DNA from: a bacterium
GTDB taxonomy: Bacteria > Verrucomicrobiota > Verrucomicrobiia > Limisphaerales > UBA11358
DNA: 50,334 bases
NCBI GenBank assembly: GCA_021817945.1
Contig: JAKAFL010000028.1
Location: 1-50,334 of the forward strand
Reading direction: 5' to 3'
A program made the translations under genes and the position numbers. Under the pieces are notes generated by a model, which was not told the DNA's origin, did not search any database, and was given only the letters and a program-made list of their open reading frames with translations. This document shows positions 1-8,342 of this stretch, piece after piece; position 1 is the first letter of the stretch, and each line of letters starts with the position of its first letter.

Positions 1-1
1 G

Positions 2-100
2 CGCAAGGCGCGGGGATATCGCTCCACGGAGTATCAGATCGCGATGCTCTACTTTGTCGCTGGCAAGTTGGAGGTTCCATACTATAACTACCATGAATAA
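2..100 (+). CDS. C-terminal end of a probable transposase (partial at left edge)
   Basis: An open frame enters from the left edge and stops at TAA 98-100, giving 32 residues that include ARGYRSTEYQIAMLYFVAGK. This basic R-G-Y/F-R segment followed by a hydrophobic 'Y-x-x-G-K-L' stretch resembles the extreme C terminus of DDE transposases (ISL3-like or related), where it closes the catalytic domain. The catalytic residues lie outside the window, so the family cannot be fixed. No terminal inverted repeat was recognised in the AT-rich sequence that follows. The call is an inference from a short fragment. Confidence 0.45.
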   Translation, partial: RKARGYRSTEYQIAMLYFVAGKLEVPYYNYHE

Positions 101-411
101 CTACCCATTAAAAACGTCGAGGAACCATTAATTTTTTATTTAAAATCACCTGCTTAATTTTAAATAGACACTCGAAAATCGAAAAAGTCAACAATTATTT
201 TAAATTTGTTCATTCTGGTTATTTTTCCGTCTAAGGCCCTTTACTTTTTATCGCTAAAGATTTTAACAATCAAAAGGCGCTATGTCTTTTGGCCAATAGC
301 GTTTGATAGAAAGGATTTGTATTTTTCAACCGACTGTCCCCTTGGGCAACTCCACAAGTACGAAACATATGCACGAAGCGAGTGCCGCTTGTAAATTCAA
401 ATATTAGTGTC
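101..411. other. AT-rich intergenic region without a recognisable gene
   Basis: About 310 bases of markedly AT-rich sequence lie between the transposase tail and the terminator of the oppC operon. The short open frames here (for example 206-394) show no family resemblance and have a composition unlike the neighbouring genes. It probably includes the right flank of the insertion sequence. No tRNA or palindromic repeat copy was seen. Confidence 0.5.
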
Positions 412-451
412 CTATAAAATAAAACAATGAACCCGAAGAACATGGGTTCAT
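412..451 (-). terminator. Rho-independent terminator overlapping the oppC stop codon
   Basis: Read on the minus strand, an 8-bp stem (ATGAACCC / GGGTTCAT, 444-451 and 427-434) with a 9-base loop is followed by the T-rich tract TTGTTTTATTTTA. The TGA stop of oppC lies inside the 5' arm of the stem. It ends the substrate-binding protein-oppB-oppC transcript. Confidence 0.7.
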
Positions 452-1458
452 CGAATCTTGACATTCCAGGCATCCCGCAAGCCATCCCCCACAAAATTGA
501 GCGCCATCAATGTTGCGGATAAAGCTCCGCCTGGAAAAACGATCAGCCACCAATAGATGCGAATGGGATTGATTTGAGACACGCCTTCGCTGATAAGGCT
601 GCCCCAGCTCGCCATGGGCGGCTGCACGCCCAGGCCCAGATAACTCAGGAAGGACTCATAAAGGATGATGGATGGCAATGTCAGGGCGGTGTAAGTAATG
701 GCCACCCCCAGGATGTTGGGAATGATATGGCGAAAGAGAATCCGCCCGCCACCCGCTCCCAGGGCACGACTGGCCTCCACAAAGGCCCGTGTGCGCAGGG
801 AAAGCACCTGGCCGCGCACAATCCGCGCCATGGTCAGCCATGAAACCGCGCCCAAACCCAAAAAGAGAAAACCGATTCGAAGCCATCCCTCCAGGACCGG
901 CGACTTCAAAATCCACGGCATCTGGCGGACCCGCTCGCCCACAGTGGTGATCAGGACAATGACAAAAATAACCGATGGAAGCGAGTAAAGCACATCCACG
1001 GTCCGCATTAAAAGTCCATCCAACCTGCCTCCGGCGTAACCCGCCAGGGCGCCCCACAAAACGCCGATGACCAGGCTCACACCCGCGCCAAAGACACCCA
1101 CCAAGAGTGAAATGCGCGCGCCGTAAAGGGTTCTTGAGAAAACGTCCCTGCCCAGGACATCCGTGCCGAACCAATGATGGGCATCCGGCGCGGCGAACTG
1201 CAAGCCGGACAATTCATCCGGCCCATGGCTGCGGGCGAAGGCGCTGCCGGAAAATGCCAGGATCATGGGCCAGGCGAGGACTGCTGCCAGGAGGAGGAGC
1301 AGGAAGATGGAACTGAACATGGCGGGGCGGTTGGCCTTAAACCGTTGCCATGCCCGAAAGCCGGGTCCCCTCCCACGTTCCGGACGAAGCCCCTGCCCAA
1401 CCGCTTCAGGGGTGGGGCCGGCAAGTTGTTCCCGGGTTTGTGGCTCGGAATTATTCAT
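448..1458 (-). CDS. ABC transporter permease, OppC/DppC type
   Basis: 336-residue inner-membrane permease of a peptide/nickel-type ABC importer. A long polar N terminus (1-45) precedes TM1 at about 46-69, then the OppC-typical segment HHWFGTDVLGRDVFSR (94-109), further membrane spans, and the EAA loop (about 226-248, FVEASRALGAGGG) that docks the ATPase. The ATG at 1458 was chosen because it overlaps the oppB stop (ATGAATAA), the usual coupling for this pair. An in-frame GTG at 1467 would add three residues. It follows oppB and the substrate-binding lipoprotein in one operon. No ATPase gene (oppD/F) follows before the intergenic region, so ATPases must come from elsewhere or be shared. The substrate (oligopeptide, dipeptide or other) cannot be told from sequence. 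Confidence 0.9.
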   Translation of the reverse strand: MNNSEPQTREQLAGPTPEAVGQGLRPERGRGPGFRAWQRFKANRPAMFSSIFLLLLLAAVLAWPMILAFSGSAFARSHGPDELSGLQFAAPDAHHWFGTDVLGRDVFSRTLYGARISLLVGVFGAGVSLVIGVLWGALAGYAGGRLDGLLMRTVDVLYSLPSVIFVIVLITTVGERVRQMPWILKSPVLEGWLRIGFLFLGLGAVSWLTMARIVRGQVLSLRTRAFVEASRALGAGGGRILFRHIIPNILGVAITYTALTLPSIILYESFLSYLGLGVQPPMASWGSLISEGVSQINPIRIYWWLIVFPGGALSATLMALNFVGDGLRDAWNVKIR

Positions 1459-2365
1459 AGGACACACGCGGATCCAGCAGGGTGTAAAGATAATCCACCA
1501 CCAGGTTCAGCCCGATCAACAGGGCGGCATAGAGCAGGGACAAGCCCACCACCACCGGATAATCCCGGTTCAATGAGCCATTGACCAAAAAAACGCCGAT
1601 GCCGGGTATTTGGAAGATGTTTTCCACTACAAACGAACCGGTCAAAAGGTCAGCCAGCATGGGGCCGGAGAAGGAGACGACGGGCAAAAGGGCCATGCGG
1701 AAGGCGTGCCTGGCCAGCAGGCGGGTTTCGCCCAATCCCTTGGCCCGGGCGGCCACCATGAATTCCGACTGCATGGCCTCCAGCATGCCAGACTGAAGGA
1801 TACGGGCCACCTTCCCCGCAAAAAACAATCCCAGCGCGATGGCGGGCAGAACCATGTGCCAAGGCGTGCCCCACAGGGCCACGGGAAACCAGTGCAGCCG
1901 CATGGCAAACACCAGGATCAGAATGGGAGCCACTACAAACCCCGGAACGCAAACCGACAGCAAAACCACGAAATTGATCGCATGACTCATCCACGATCCC
2001 TGGTGGCGGGCGGTCAGGAATCCAAGAACAATCCCTCCAAGCGTGGCAAATCCAAAGGCCAGGCAACCCAGCGTCAGCGACACCGGCAGCCCAGAAGCCA
2101 GAATTTCATTCACATCGTGATCCCGGTATTTCATGGATGGCCCGAGATCGCCATGAACCAAGCCGTCAAGATAAGACAGGTATTGTTTTAAAATGGGTTC
2201 ATCCAGGTGGTACTTGGCCTGTAAATTCCGCTCGATCTCGGGCGATGCCGGTTTGCGCTCGCTGTCAAAAGGGCCGCCCGGCGCCAGATGGACCAGCACA
2301 AACGCCAGCATGCTGATGACCAGCAGCAGTGGCATGGAGAGGATGATTCGGCGCAGGAAATACAT
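1451..2365 (-). CDS. ABC transporter permease, OppB/DppB type
   Basis: 304-residue permease partner of the adjacent OppC protein. It shows the standard OppB layout: TM1 at about 8-28 ending in the family signature LVHLAPGGPFD, a periplasmic loop ending in YLDGLVHGDLGPS, several membrane segments, the EAA loop (FMVAARAKGLGETRLLARH) and a terminal LVDYLYTLLDPRVSYE. Length matches the family (about 305-335). It lies 27 bases downstream of the substrate-binding protein gene and overlaps oppC by 8 bases, so the three are probably co-translated. Confidence 0.92.
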   Translation of the reverse strand: MYFLRRIILSMPLLLVISMLAFVLVHLAPGGPFDSERKPASPEIERNLQAKYHLDEPILKQYLSYLDGLVHGDLGPSMKYRDHDVNEILASGLPVSLTLGCLAFGFATLGGIVLGFLTARHQGSWMSHAINFVVLLSVCVPGFVVAPILILVFAMRLHWFPVALWGTPWHMVLPAIALGLFFAGKVARILQSGMLEAMQSEFMVAARAKGLGETRLLARHAFRMALLPVVSFSGPMLADLLTGSFVVENIFQIPGIGVFLVNGSLNRDYPVVVGLSLLYAALLIGLNLVVDYLYTLLDPRVSYE

Positions 2366-2392
2366 GGCGCGGGGCCGGTTGGCAGCTCAGGG

Positions 2393-4024
2393 CTATTTTT
2401 TAACCTTCACGATCCATTGCAAGGGATGGTCATCGAGAACATTCTCATAAATTCCCCGCACTTTGTTGGTGTCGAAATAATTCACCCCCACGTAGATGTA
2501 AAGGGGAATGATGGGCACGGCATCCCGGATCAGGATGGTTTCGGCCTGTTGAAACAAATGTTCCCGTTTCAAGGGATCAACGGTTTGATTGGCCTCATGC
2601 ACCAGCGAGTCATACCGGGGATTTCCCCAACCGGTTTCGTTGTTGCCATCGCCCGTCACGAACATCCCCAGAAAGGTGTTGGCATCATCATAATCTGCGA
2701 TCCAGCTTGACCTGGCCAGGGTGTAGTCCAGGCGCGATTGCATGCCCCAGAAAACCTGGGTTTCCACCTGTCGCAAATCCATTTGTATCCCCAGCGCTTC
2801 CCGCCACATTTGCTGCAGTTCCAGGGCAATGCTTTCGTGGATATTGCCACCCGCACCCGCCGATCCATCGAACAAATATTCGAACCGTGGAAAGCCCCGC
2901 CCGCCCGGATAACCCGCCTCTGCCAGCAACTGCCGCGCACGCGCCACATCATGCCCCAAACCTTCCGGGGAGGTGTAATCACGCGTGCCATCCGGCACAA
3001 GGTGCGAGGTGGTTTTTTCCCCGGCACGCGTTATTTTTTTGACAATCCAATCCTTGTCCACCGCCAGGGCCAGGGCCTGCCGGACCCGGGGATCATCAAA
3101 CGGCTTGCGCGTGGTGTTGAACCGGATGAAATAGGTGCCAAGATAGCCGAATGAATGGAAATCCGGGCGCTTCAGCAGAAGGTCCAGCAGTTGGGAGGGA
3201 ATCATGGATTTATCCCACACCACGTCCGCCTGGCCGCTCATGTAGAGGTTCAAAGCCGTGCTGGCCGACCCCACCGGAAGAAAATCAATCACGCGAGACC
3301 GGGTGTGGGCTGCGTCCCAATAATTCGGGTTTTTCACCAGCCGTATCCGGTCATTCAACCGCCATTCCGCCAGCTCATAGGCGCCAGACACCGGCAGGGG
3401 TTGGTGCGTGAGCCAGTGGTCGCCGTATTTTTCTATCCATTGACGCGGTACCACCGCCAGGGTGGGAAAGGCGCAGAGGTCCAGGAAAAATGCCGTGGGC
3501 GAATGAAGCTGGACACGCACCGTGAGAGGGTCCACGGCGTGAACCCCCACCAGGTCCGGATTTTTGATGCTGCCGGTGTTGAAAGCCTCGGCATTGGTCA
3601 AATAATAAAGTTGCCCGGCGTAACGGGATGCGGTCTGGGGTTTCAACGCGCGAATCCAGGAATAAACCACATCCGTGGAGGAGATGCCTCCTCCGGTGGA
3701 CCACTTTAAATTCGGTCGTAGATGAAAGGTATAGGTCAGGCCATCCGATGAAATCTCCCAATTCTGTGCAAGACCGGGCACGGCTCGGGCCTGGACCGGC
3801 TCCAAACGCGTAAGCCCCTCAAACAATCCCTGCACCACCCGCATGTCGGCTTGGGCCACAATAATGGCCGGATCCAACGACTCAGGCTCGACGCTGTTGA
3901 TGATGGTCAGGTCGGCAGGAGGCTCGGGACGGGAACATCCGGCCAAAATTCCCGGCAGCAGGGCCAGCCAGAAAACAAAATGTGCCCGACGGAACATCCG
4001 CCGGGCACATTTGCAAAATCCCAT
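2393..4024 (-). CDS. Extracellular solute-binding lipoprotein, family 5 (OppA/DppA-like)
   Basis: Periplasmic binding component of the peptide-type ABC importer encoded by the next two genes. A lipoprotein signal is clear: a basic n-region, hydrophobic FVFWLALLP and lipobox LAGC, with the mature protein starting CSRPEPP. Family-5 hallmarks follow: SVEPESLDPA near the start, VVQGLFEGL, a central DPRVRQALALAVDK segment and a late WGNPRYDSLVHEA block. Two in-frame starts are plausible: ATG 4024 (543 aa, n-region MGFCKCARRMFRR) and ATG 3997 (534 aa, MFRRAHF). Neither has a good Shine-Dalgarno. Longer open frame upstream runs into secG and is not supported. The ATG at 3997 lies in the loop of a terminator-like hairpin, which may limit expression after secG. 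Confidence 0.9.
   Translation of the reverse strand: MGFCKCARRMFRRAHFVFWLALLPGILAGCSRPEPPADLTIINSVEPESLDPAIIVAQADMRVVQGLFEGLTRLEPVQARAVPGLAQNWEISSDGLTYTFHLRPNLKWSTGGGISSTDVVYSWIRALKPQTASRYAGQLYYLTNAEAFNTGSIKNPDLVGVHAVDPLTVRVQLHSPTAFFLDLCAFPTLAVVPRQWIEKYGDHWLTHQPLPVSGAYELAEWRLNDRIRLVKNPNYWDAAHTRSRVIDFLPVGSASTALNLYMSGQADVVWDKSMIPSQLLDLLLKRPDFHSFGYLGTYFIRFNTTRKPFDDPRVRQALALAVDKDWIVKKITRAGEKTTSHLVPDGTRDYTSPEGLGHDVARARQLLAEAGYPGGRGFPRFEYLFDGSAGAGGNIHESIALELQQMWREALGIQMDLRQVETQVFWGMQSRLDYTLARSSWIADYDDANTFLGMFVTGDGNNETGWGNPRYDSLVHEANQTVDPLKREHLFQQAETILIRDAVPIIPLYIYVGVNYFDTNKVRGIYENVLDDHPLQWIVKVKK
3971..4018 (-). terminator. Terminator-like hairpin after secG, overlapping the start of the next gene
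   Basis: On the minus strand a 12-bp stem (TGTGCCCGGCGG pairing with CCGTCGGGCACA, one G-T pair) with loop ATGTT is preceded by TTTTGCAAA and followed by TTTTGTTTTC. The stem spans about 3981-4009. It looks like an intrinsic terminator for the pgk-tpiA-secG transcript but lies over the first codons of the solute-binding lipoprotein gene. It may act as an attenuator. Confidence 0.6.
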
Positions 4025-4037
4025 GGCCGGGTCTGGT

Positions 4038-4481
4038 TTACTTGGCAGGCGCCGAAACCGGGGCGGCTGGAGCTGCATTTGAACCGGCGCCTCCAGAAAG
4101 GGAAATGTTCGCAAGCGGGTTTGGGGCGGGGGTCGCCGCCGGCGCGTGCTGGGGAGCGGCATAGGATTGCGGCACGGATTGTTGGGATTCCTTCTGGTTT
4201 ACCTTGTTAAGGAAGTCCACCGTGCTGGAATCATTCCTGTGCAGGTTATCCTGGAAGTATCCCAGAAACAATGCCAGCAGGATGAATACGGCGACGCCCC
4301 ATTTGGTGATTTTGGTGAGGGCATTTCCAGACCCTGCGCCGAACAGGGCATCGGCCGTGCCGCCGCCAAAGGCCAGGCCGGCCCCGGCATCCTTTTTGGG
4401 AAGTTGCACCAGAACCAGCAGAACGAGCAACAGCCCGTTCAGGATTAACACACATGTGAGCAAACCGGCAATGTAACTCAT
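4038..4481 (-). CDS. secG: Protein-export membrane protein SecG
   Basis: 147-residue SecG, the small accessory subunit of the SecYEG translocon in the inner membrane. Two hydrophobic segments (about 3-26 and 60-80) flank the conserved cytoplasmic loop VQLPKKDAGAGLAFGGGTAD, the family's most diagnostic block. The C-terminal 60 or so residues form an Ala/Pro/Gln-rich tail (ending PAAPVSAPAK) that is longer than in E. coli SecG (110 aa) and is probably disordered. It follows tpiA by about 27 bases on the same strand, a pgk-tpiA-secG order found in many bacteria. Confidence 0.95.
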   Translation of the reverse strand: MSYIAGLLTCVLILNGLLLVLLVLVQLPKKDAGAGLAFGGGTADALFGAGSGNALTKITKWGVAVFILLALFLGYFQDNLHRNDSSTVDFLNKVNQKESQQSVPQSYAAPQHAPAATPAPNPLANISLSGGAGSNAAPAAPVSAPAK

Positions 4482-4508
4482 AAAATTAAGGGATTTACTT
4501 GGGGGAAT

Positions 4509-5276
4509 TTAAATTGAGTTCTTGATGATGTCGGCAAAGCTGCGACCCTCCAGCGAGGCGCCGCCCACGAGGGCTCCGTCCACGTCGGCCTGGCTCATGA
4601 GTTCCCGGGCATTGGCCGGCTTCACGCTGCCACCATACTGAATGCGCATTTTTCGGGCTGTGGGCTTGTCAAACATGGCTGCCAGCACGCCGCGAATGAA
4701 TGCGTGTGCGTCCTGGGCCTGCTGGGTGGTGGCGGTTTTTCCGGTGCCAATGGCCCAGACCGGCTCATAAGCAACGACGGTCTCCACGGCCTGCTCGCGG
4801 CTCAACCCCGCCAGGCTGCCGCGCACCTGCGTCTCAAGCACCTTCTCGGTCAGGTTCTTCTCCCTTTCAGCCAGGGTCTCGCCCACGCAGACAATCGGCT
4901 TGAGCGACGCCCCATGCACGGCCAGCGCCTTCCTGGCCACCAGTTCATCCGTTTCCTTCTGGTACTGGCGGCGTTCGCTGTGGCCCAGAATGACATAGCG
5001 CACGGAGAATTCCTTGAGCATACCCGCGCACACCTCGCCGGTGTAGGCGCCAAAATTGTGTTCGCTCATGTTCTGGGCGCCCAGCCGGATGTTTTTTGAC
5101 TCCAGCAGCGCTTTCGAAACAGACTCCAGCGCGGTGAAAGGCGGGCACACCACAATATCCACCTCCTTGACTGCAGCCAGGTCCCGGTGGAGGTCCTCCA
5201 CCAATGCCAGGCCTTCAGCCACGGTCTTGTTCATCTTCCAGTTGCCCGCAATAATCAGTTTTCGCTCTTTATTCAT
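4509..5276 (-). CDS. tpiA: Triosephosphate isomerase
   Basis: 255-residue TIM-barrel enzyme interconverting dihydroxyacetone phosphate and glyceraldehyde 3-phosphate in glycolysis and gluconeogenesis. Key residues are present: the N-terminal AGNWKMNKT with the catalytic lysine, GHSERRQ with the catalytic histidine, AYEPVWAIGTGKTA with the catalytic glutamate and flexible loop 6, and the phosphate-binding YGGSVKPAN. The start at 5276 gives MNKERKLIIAGNWKMN, which matches family length. The longer open frame to 5330 is not needed. It lies downstream of pgk and upstream of secG. Confidence 0.97.
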   Translation of the reverse strand: MNKERKLIIAGNWKMNKTVAEGLALVEDLHRDLAAVKEVDIVVCPPFTALESVSKALLESKNIRLGAQNMSEHNFGAYTGEVCAGMLKEFSVRYVILGHSERRQYQKETDELVARKALAVHGASLKPIVCVGETLAEREKNLTEKVLETQVRGSLAGLSREQAVETVVAYEPVWAIGTGKTATTQQAQDAHAFIRGVLAAMFDKPTARKMRIQYGGSVKPANARELMSQADVDGALVGGASLEGRSFADIIKNSI

Positions 5277-5383
5277 GTTTTCAAAGCCATCCAATATTCG
5301 TCCCGACAACGTCCCCCTCATTGAGGCCAATCACTTCATTTGGAATGAAATCAAATCGTGATGGAAATCATCACCATAAGTGG

Positions 5384-6640
5384 TCACCTTTTATCACTCA
5401 GCGCGGCCACACCCGGCAGGACCGCCCCTTCCAAAAATTCCAGGCTGGCGCCGCCCCCGGTGCTCATGAACGTCACTTTATCGCCCAAGCCCGCCTTGTT
5501 CAAGGCCTTCACGCTGTCACCGCCGCCAATAATGCTCTTGGCCCCGTTCTTTACCGTGGCATCCACCACCGCCCGCGCCACCACATTGGTTCCTTCCGCA
5601 AACCGGGCATCCTCAAACATTCCCATAGGCCCGTTCCACAAGATGGTTTTGGCGCCCTGGATGATTTTGGCAAAGTGGGCGGCGGTCTCGGGACCAATGC
5701 TGAATCCCTCGGCATCCGCAGGAATGCCTCCTTTCACAACGCGCACCTGAGTCATTTCAAAGACCGGCTTGCCTTTCTTGTTGAGTTTGCCAGTGTCCAC
5801 GGGGGTGGCCACCACCGTGTCCGTGGGCAATTGAAAATCCACCTTCAGTTGCGCCGCCTTTTTCTCCGCCGCAAGCGCCGTGGCCTGAAAATCGGGTTCC
5901 ACCAGGGATTTGCCGGTGGCAATGCCATGCGCCAGCTTGAAGGTGTAGGCCATGGCCCCGCCGATCAATATGGAATCCGCCTTCTCCAAAAGCCGGTCTA
6001 TCACCTTGATCTTGTCCGATACCTTGGCCCCGCCAAGGATCACCACAAAGGGACGCGCGGGGTTTTCCAGCTCGTCACCCAGAAACTTTAATTCACGCTC
6101 CATCAGGAGCCCGGCTGCCGCCACGCCGCCCCGGCCAGTCACCACCCGGGCAACCCCTTCGGTGGAGGCGTGCGCGCGGTGCGCCGCGCCAAAGGCGTCA
6201 TTGACATACACCTCCGCCACCTTGGCCAATTTCGCGGCAAACCCGGCATCGTTGGCCTCCTCTTCCGCATAATAGCGCACGTTCTCCAGCAAAAGAATGT
6301 CCCCATCCTTCATCGCCATCGCCGCCTTCTCCACGGATTCCCCAATGCAATCACCCACAAACGAAACCGGTCGGCCCAGCAATTCCTGCAAACGCACACT
6401 CACCGGTTGCAGGGACATCGTGGCCTCCCGTTTGCCCTTGGGCCGACCCAGGTGCGCCGTCAAAATAACGCGGGCCCCTTTTTCGATCAGGCATTTCAAG
6501 GTGGGAAGGGTCTCCACAATGCGGGTGTTGTCCGTGATGACCATCTGCCCATCACGCTCCTCCAAAGGCACGTTATAATCCACGCGCATGAAAACGCGCT
6601 TGCCACGAACATCCAAGTCACGAACAGTGAGTTTTGCCAT
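5384..6640 (-). CDS. pgk: Phosphoglycerate kinase
   Basis: 418-residue glycolytic kinase that transfers phosphate between 1,3-bisphosphoglycerate and ADP. The N-terminal domain shows RVDYNVPLEE and LTAHLGRPKG (substrate-binding basic residues) and LLENVRYYAEEEAND. The C-terminal nucleotide domain shows VVILGGAKVSDKI, GGAMAYTF, LWNGPMGMFE and IIGGGDSV. It is slightly longer than typical (about 390-400) because of small loop insertions. First gene of the pgk-tpiA-secG set, with a 107-base gap to tpiA. No gapA is seen upstream in the window. Confidence 0.97.
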   Translation of the reverse strand: MAKLTVRDLDVRGKRVFMRVDYNVPLEERDGQMVITDNTRIVETLPTLKCLIEKGARVILTAHLGRPKGKREATMSLQPVSVRLQELLGRPVSFVGDCIGESVEKAAMAMKDGDILLLENVRYYAEEEANDAGFAAKLAKVAEVYVNDAFGAAHRAHASTEGVARVVTGRGGVAAAGLLMERELKFLGDELENPARPFVVILGGAKVSDKIKVIDRLLEKADSILIGGAMAYTFKLAHGIATGKSLVEPDFQATALAAEKKAAQLKVDFQLPTDTVVATPVDTGKLNKKGKPVFEMTQVRVVKGGIPADAEGFSIGPETAAHFAKIIQGAKTILWNGPMGMFEDARFAEGTNVVARAVVDATVKNGAKSIIGGGDSVKALNKAGLGDKVTFMSTGGGASLEFLEGAVLPGVAALSDKR

Positions 6641-6873
6641 ATAATGATTACAAAATCAGTCCGGGACTGTACCAGACCCCGCCCCCTCGCGCCAGTCTTT
6701 TCATCAAGCCAAACGAAACTCATGACGATTGCCTTTCCTCCCTGCTGTATCCCCAAAAATCGGGAATTTTGAATTGGCCTGAAATTGGTGGATACCCCGT
6801 CAAAATTGTGTTATCGTGGAGGCGTTGTCGCTGTTTAACTGGCAACTTTTTAACCAAAAACATCATTCCAACC

Positions 6874-7221
6874 ATGAAAACGACCTTTAAATGCCTGATG
6901 GTTCTCTTGGCCGCGGGCCTGTTCCTGTCCACAACCCTTCCCACGCTGCAAGCAGAGGATTCCGATTCCCCCGTCACACTCACCGGACTTCTGGTTTGCG
7001 GCAAATGCACCCTGCACCTCTGCTCGGAATGCCAGAATGTGTTGCAGGTGCAGCAGGACGGAAAAACCGTGAACTATTGGCTCAAACAAAACGGCGTGAG
7101 CAAGGATTTTCACTCCAATGTTTGCCAAACCGATGGGGAAAAAGTCTCGGTCACCGGGACTGTGAAAGAAAAAGATGGCAAGGAAATCCTCACCGCCAGC
7201 AAAATCGAACCAACCAAGTAA
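6874..7221 (+). CDS. Small secreted cysteine-containing protein (DUF6370-like)
   Basis: 115 residues with a clear Sec signal peptide (MKTTFKCLMVLLAAGLFLST to about TLQA) and a mature domain of about 87 residues: GLLVCGKCTLHLCSECQ, then VLQVQQDGKTVNYWL, SNVCQTDG and VTVTGTV-like KVSVTGTVKEKDGKEILT. The pattern of paired cysteines followed by a small beta-rich, OB-like domain matches short secreted proteins of Planctomycetes/Verrucomicrobia annotated as DUF6370. That name is recalled, not searched. The CxxC...CxxC cysteines could bind a metal or form disulfides. The function is unknown. Monocistronic, divergent from pgk; the ATG at 6874 is preceded by an A-rich stretch without a strong Shine-Dalgarno. 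Confidence 0.75.
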   Translation: MKTTFKCLMVLLAAGLFLSTTLPTLQAEDSDSPVTLTGLLVCGKCTLHLCSECQNVLQVQQDGKTVNYWLKQNGVSKDFHSNVCQTDGEKVSVTGTVKEKDGKEILTASKIEPTK

Positions 7222-7425
7222 AAGGAGGAGGCTCCCAGACCCCTGGCAAAGAACACGCCCTGATTGACTCCATCTCGCATGTTTCAGTTTTGCGTAGCAT
7301 CGAATTTAGAGCGGTTAAGGGCGTTTTTAGCCAGAATGGAGAGGGTTTTTGGCATTTGACGGGCGGTTGGGGATGAATCACCCCTTCCCGACAGAGTTTG
7401 AATGGATCCCAAGCGGACCCGATTC
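7222..7425. other. Intergenic region without a recognisable gene
   Basis: About 200 bases between the small secreted protein and repeat copy A. No gene, RNA or clear terminator was recognised. Confidence 0.4.
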
Positions 7426-7590
7426 AAACCGAGAAGCGATATTGAAAGGGTCAAGATGCGGCAAGATGCTGGAGGGGAACTCTTTGGAAAATCGTAACCT
7501 TACCCCAAGCGGTCTGGTGAGATTTCTCCAATGAGTTTGCGCCCAGTAGATTGACGCATATTGGCCTTTTTAATCTCATTTTTCCGGTTT
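7426..7590 (+). repeat. 165-bp palindromic repeat, copy A
   Basis: Full-length but somewhat diverged copy of the window's dispersed repeat. Left terminal inverted repeat begins AAACCGAGAAGCGATATT, the directly repeated core AAGATGCGGCAAGATGC follows, then the inner inverted repeat (CTCTTTGGAAAATC ... GATTTCTCCAATGAG), GCGCCCAGTAGATTG and the right terminal repeat ending TTTCCGGTTT. It lies wholly between genes. Confidence 0.9.
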
Positions 7591-7847
7591 AATACAAAAG
7601 CCAAAAAAGTCCCTGCTTGTCTGGTCTTTTCAAAAAATCAAGCCCCTTGCCTTCAACCTGACTGCTCTGCTGCGTCGGAAATTGATGGGCTGGAATTGGG
7701 GAAAGATCGGGGGAAAGAATGTCTGGAAGGCAAAGGCCTAAACGATTGGAAAAACGCGTGGATTGCAAAACCTGCGATGGACGGGCCTTCACGTGTGGTT
7801 TAAAGCGGCTCCCGCCGCCAACCGATTGAGACCCGGTCGCAAGCCAA

Positions 7848-7928
7848 TCAACGAACTTCCTTGGTGAGCGTCAAAAAGGCAAAAACCACCGCTACACCCA
7901 ATGGAAATGCATAAGCTAAATCTTCCAT
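7848..7928 (-). CDS. Candidate small membrane peptide (26 aa)
   Basis: Minus-strand frame encoding MEDLAYAFPLGVAVVFAFLT plus TLTKEVR minus the shared T (26 residues in all), i.e. one hydrophobic span of about 17 residues with an acidic start and a basic end, as in many small membrane proteins. Upstream on the minus strand are AAAGGGTG, a possible ribosome-binding site 11-12 bases before the ATG, and TACAAT, a plausible -10 box about 30 bases upstream. No family was recognised. It could be a chance frame, but composition and signals agree. Confidence 0.3.
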   Translation of the reverse strand: MEDLAYAFPLGVAVVFAFLTLTKEVR

Positions 7929-7985
7929 GACAAAAATATAGCACCCTTTCACTGGATTGTAACAAAAAAGTCACATAAACGTCAC
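7929..7985 (-). promoter_or_regulatory. Candidate promoter for the 26-aa ORF
   Basis: On the minus strand, TACAAT resembles a sigma-70 -10 element. It is preceded by an AT-rich spacer of about 17-18 bases and a weak -35-like GTGACG. It precedes the candidate small membrane peptide. Predicted by eye only. Confidence 0.25.
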
Positions 7986-8342
7986 ATTCATAACACAATT
8001 CATATTTGCTAATTATTTTAATTAGTTTTTAGATTCATGCTGTTTCATAACAACCTTTATTTAAACGTAATACAAAACACCTATCCAATCTGAAATCACG
8101 ATATTTTAAATACTCCAGAAAACCGCATTGTGAATCGGGCAAAAAAGCCGGAATTTGGCATGCGTTCGTAATAGGATTCGATTTGATGAGATGATGCAAA
8201 GGTTGGCACGCATTGGGATGTTTCGAGAGGGGATTTCCCCGGACCGGGGGCAAGGCGATGACCAAAACGAGGAGAAATGCAAAAGGATTTGTGTCTAAAT
8301 AATGTTTGACGATTTCCAGCAAAGCCGGAAACTGCGACATCC

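Larger units (their letters stand above)
7591..8342. other. Gene-poor region; only one candidate small ORF
   Basis: About 750 bases between repeat copy A and the coiled-coil gene. Open frames here (for example 8035-8340 minus) lack family resemblance and codon character of the neighbours. The only candidate of note is the 26-codon frame at 7848-7928 on the minus strand, listed separately. The stretch around 7920-8110 is AT-rich. Confidence 0.45.

Noticed and set aside
7426..7590. The palindromic repeats as ordinary terminators
   Set aside because: They are far longer than terminators, lack a T tract after the stem, and several stand next to separate, genuine terminators (for example copies B and D).
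8035..8340. 101-codon minus-strand frame
   Set aside because: No family resemblance, unusual composition and no ribosome-binding site.
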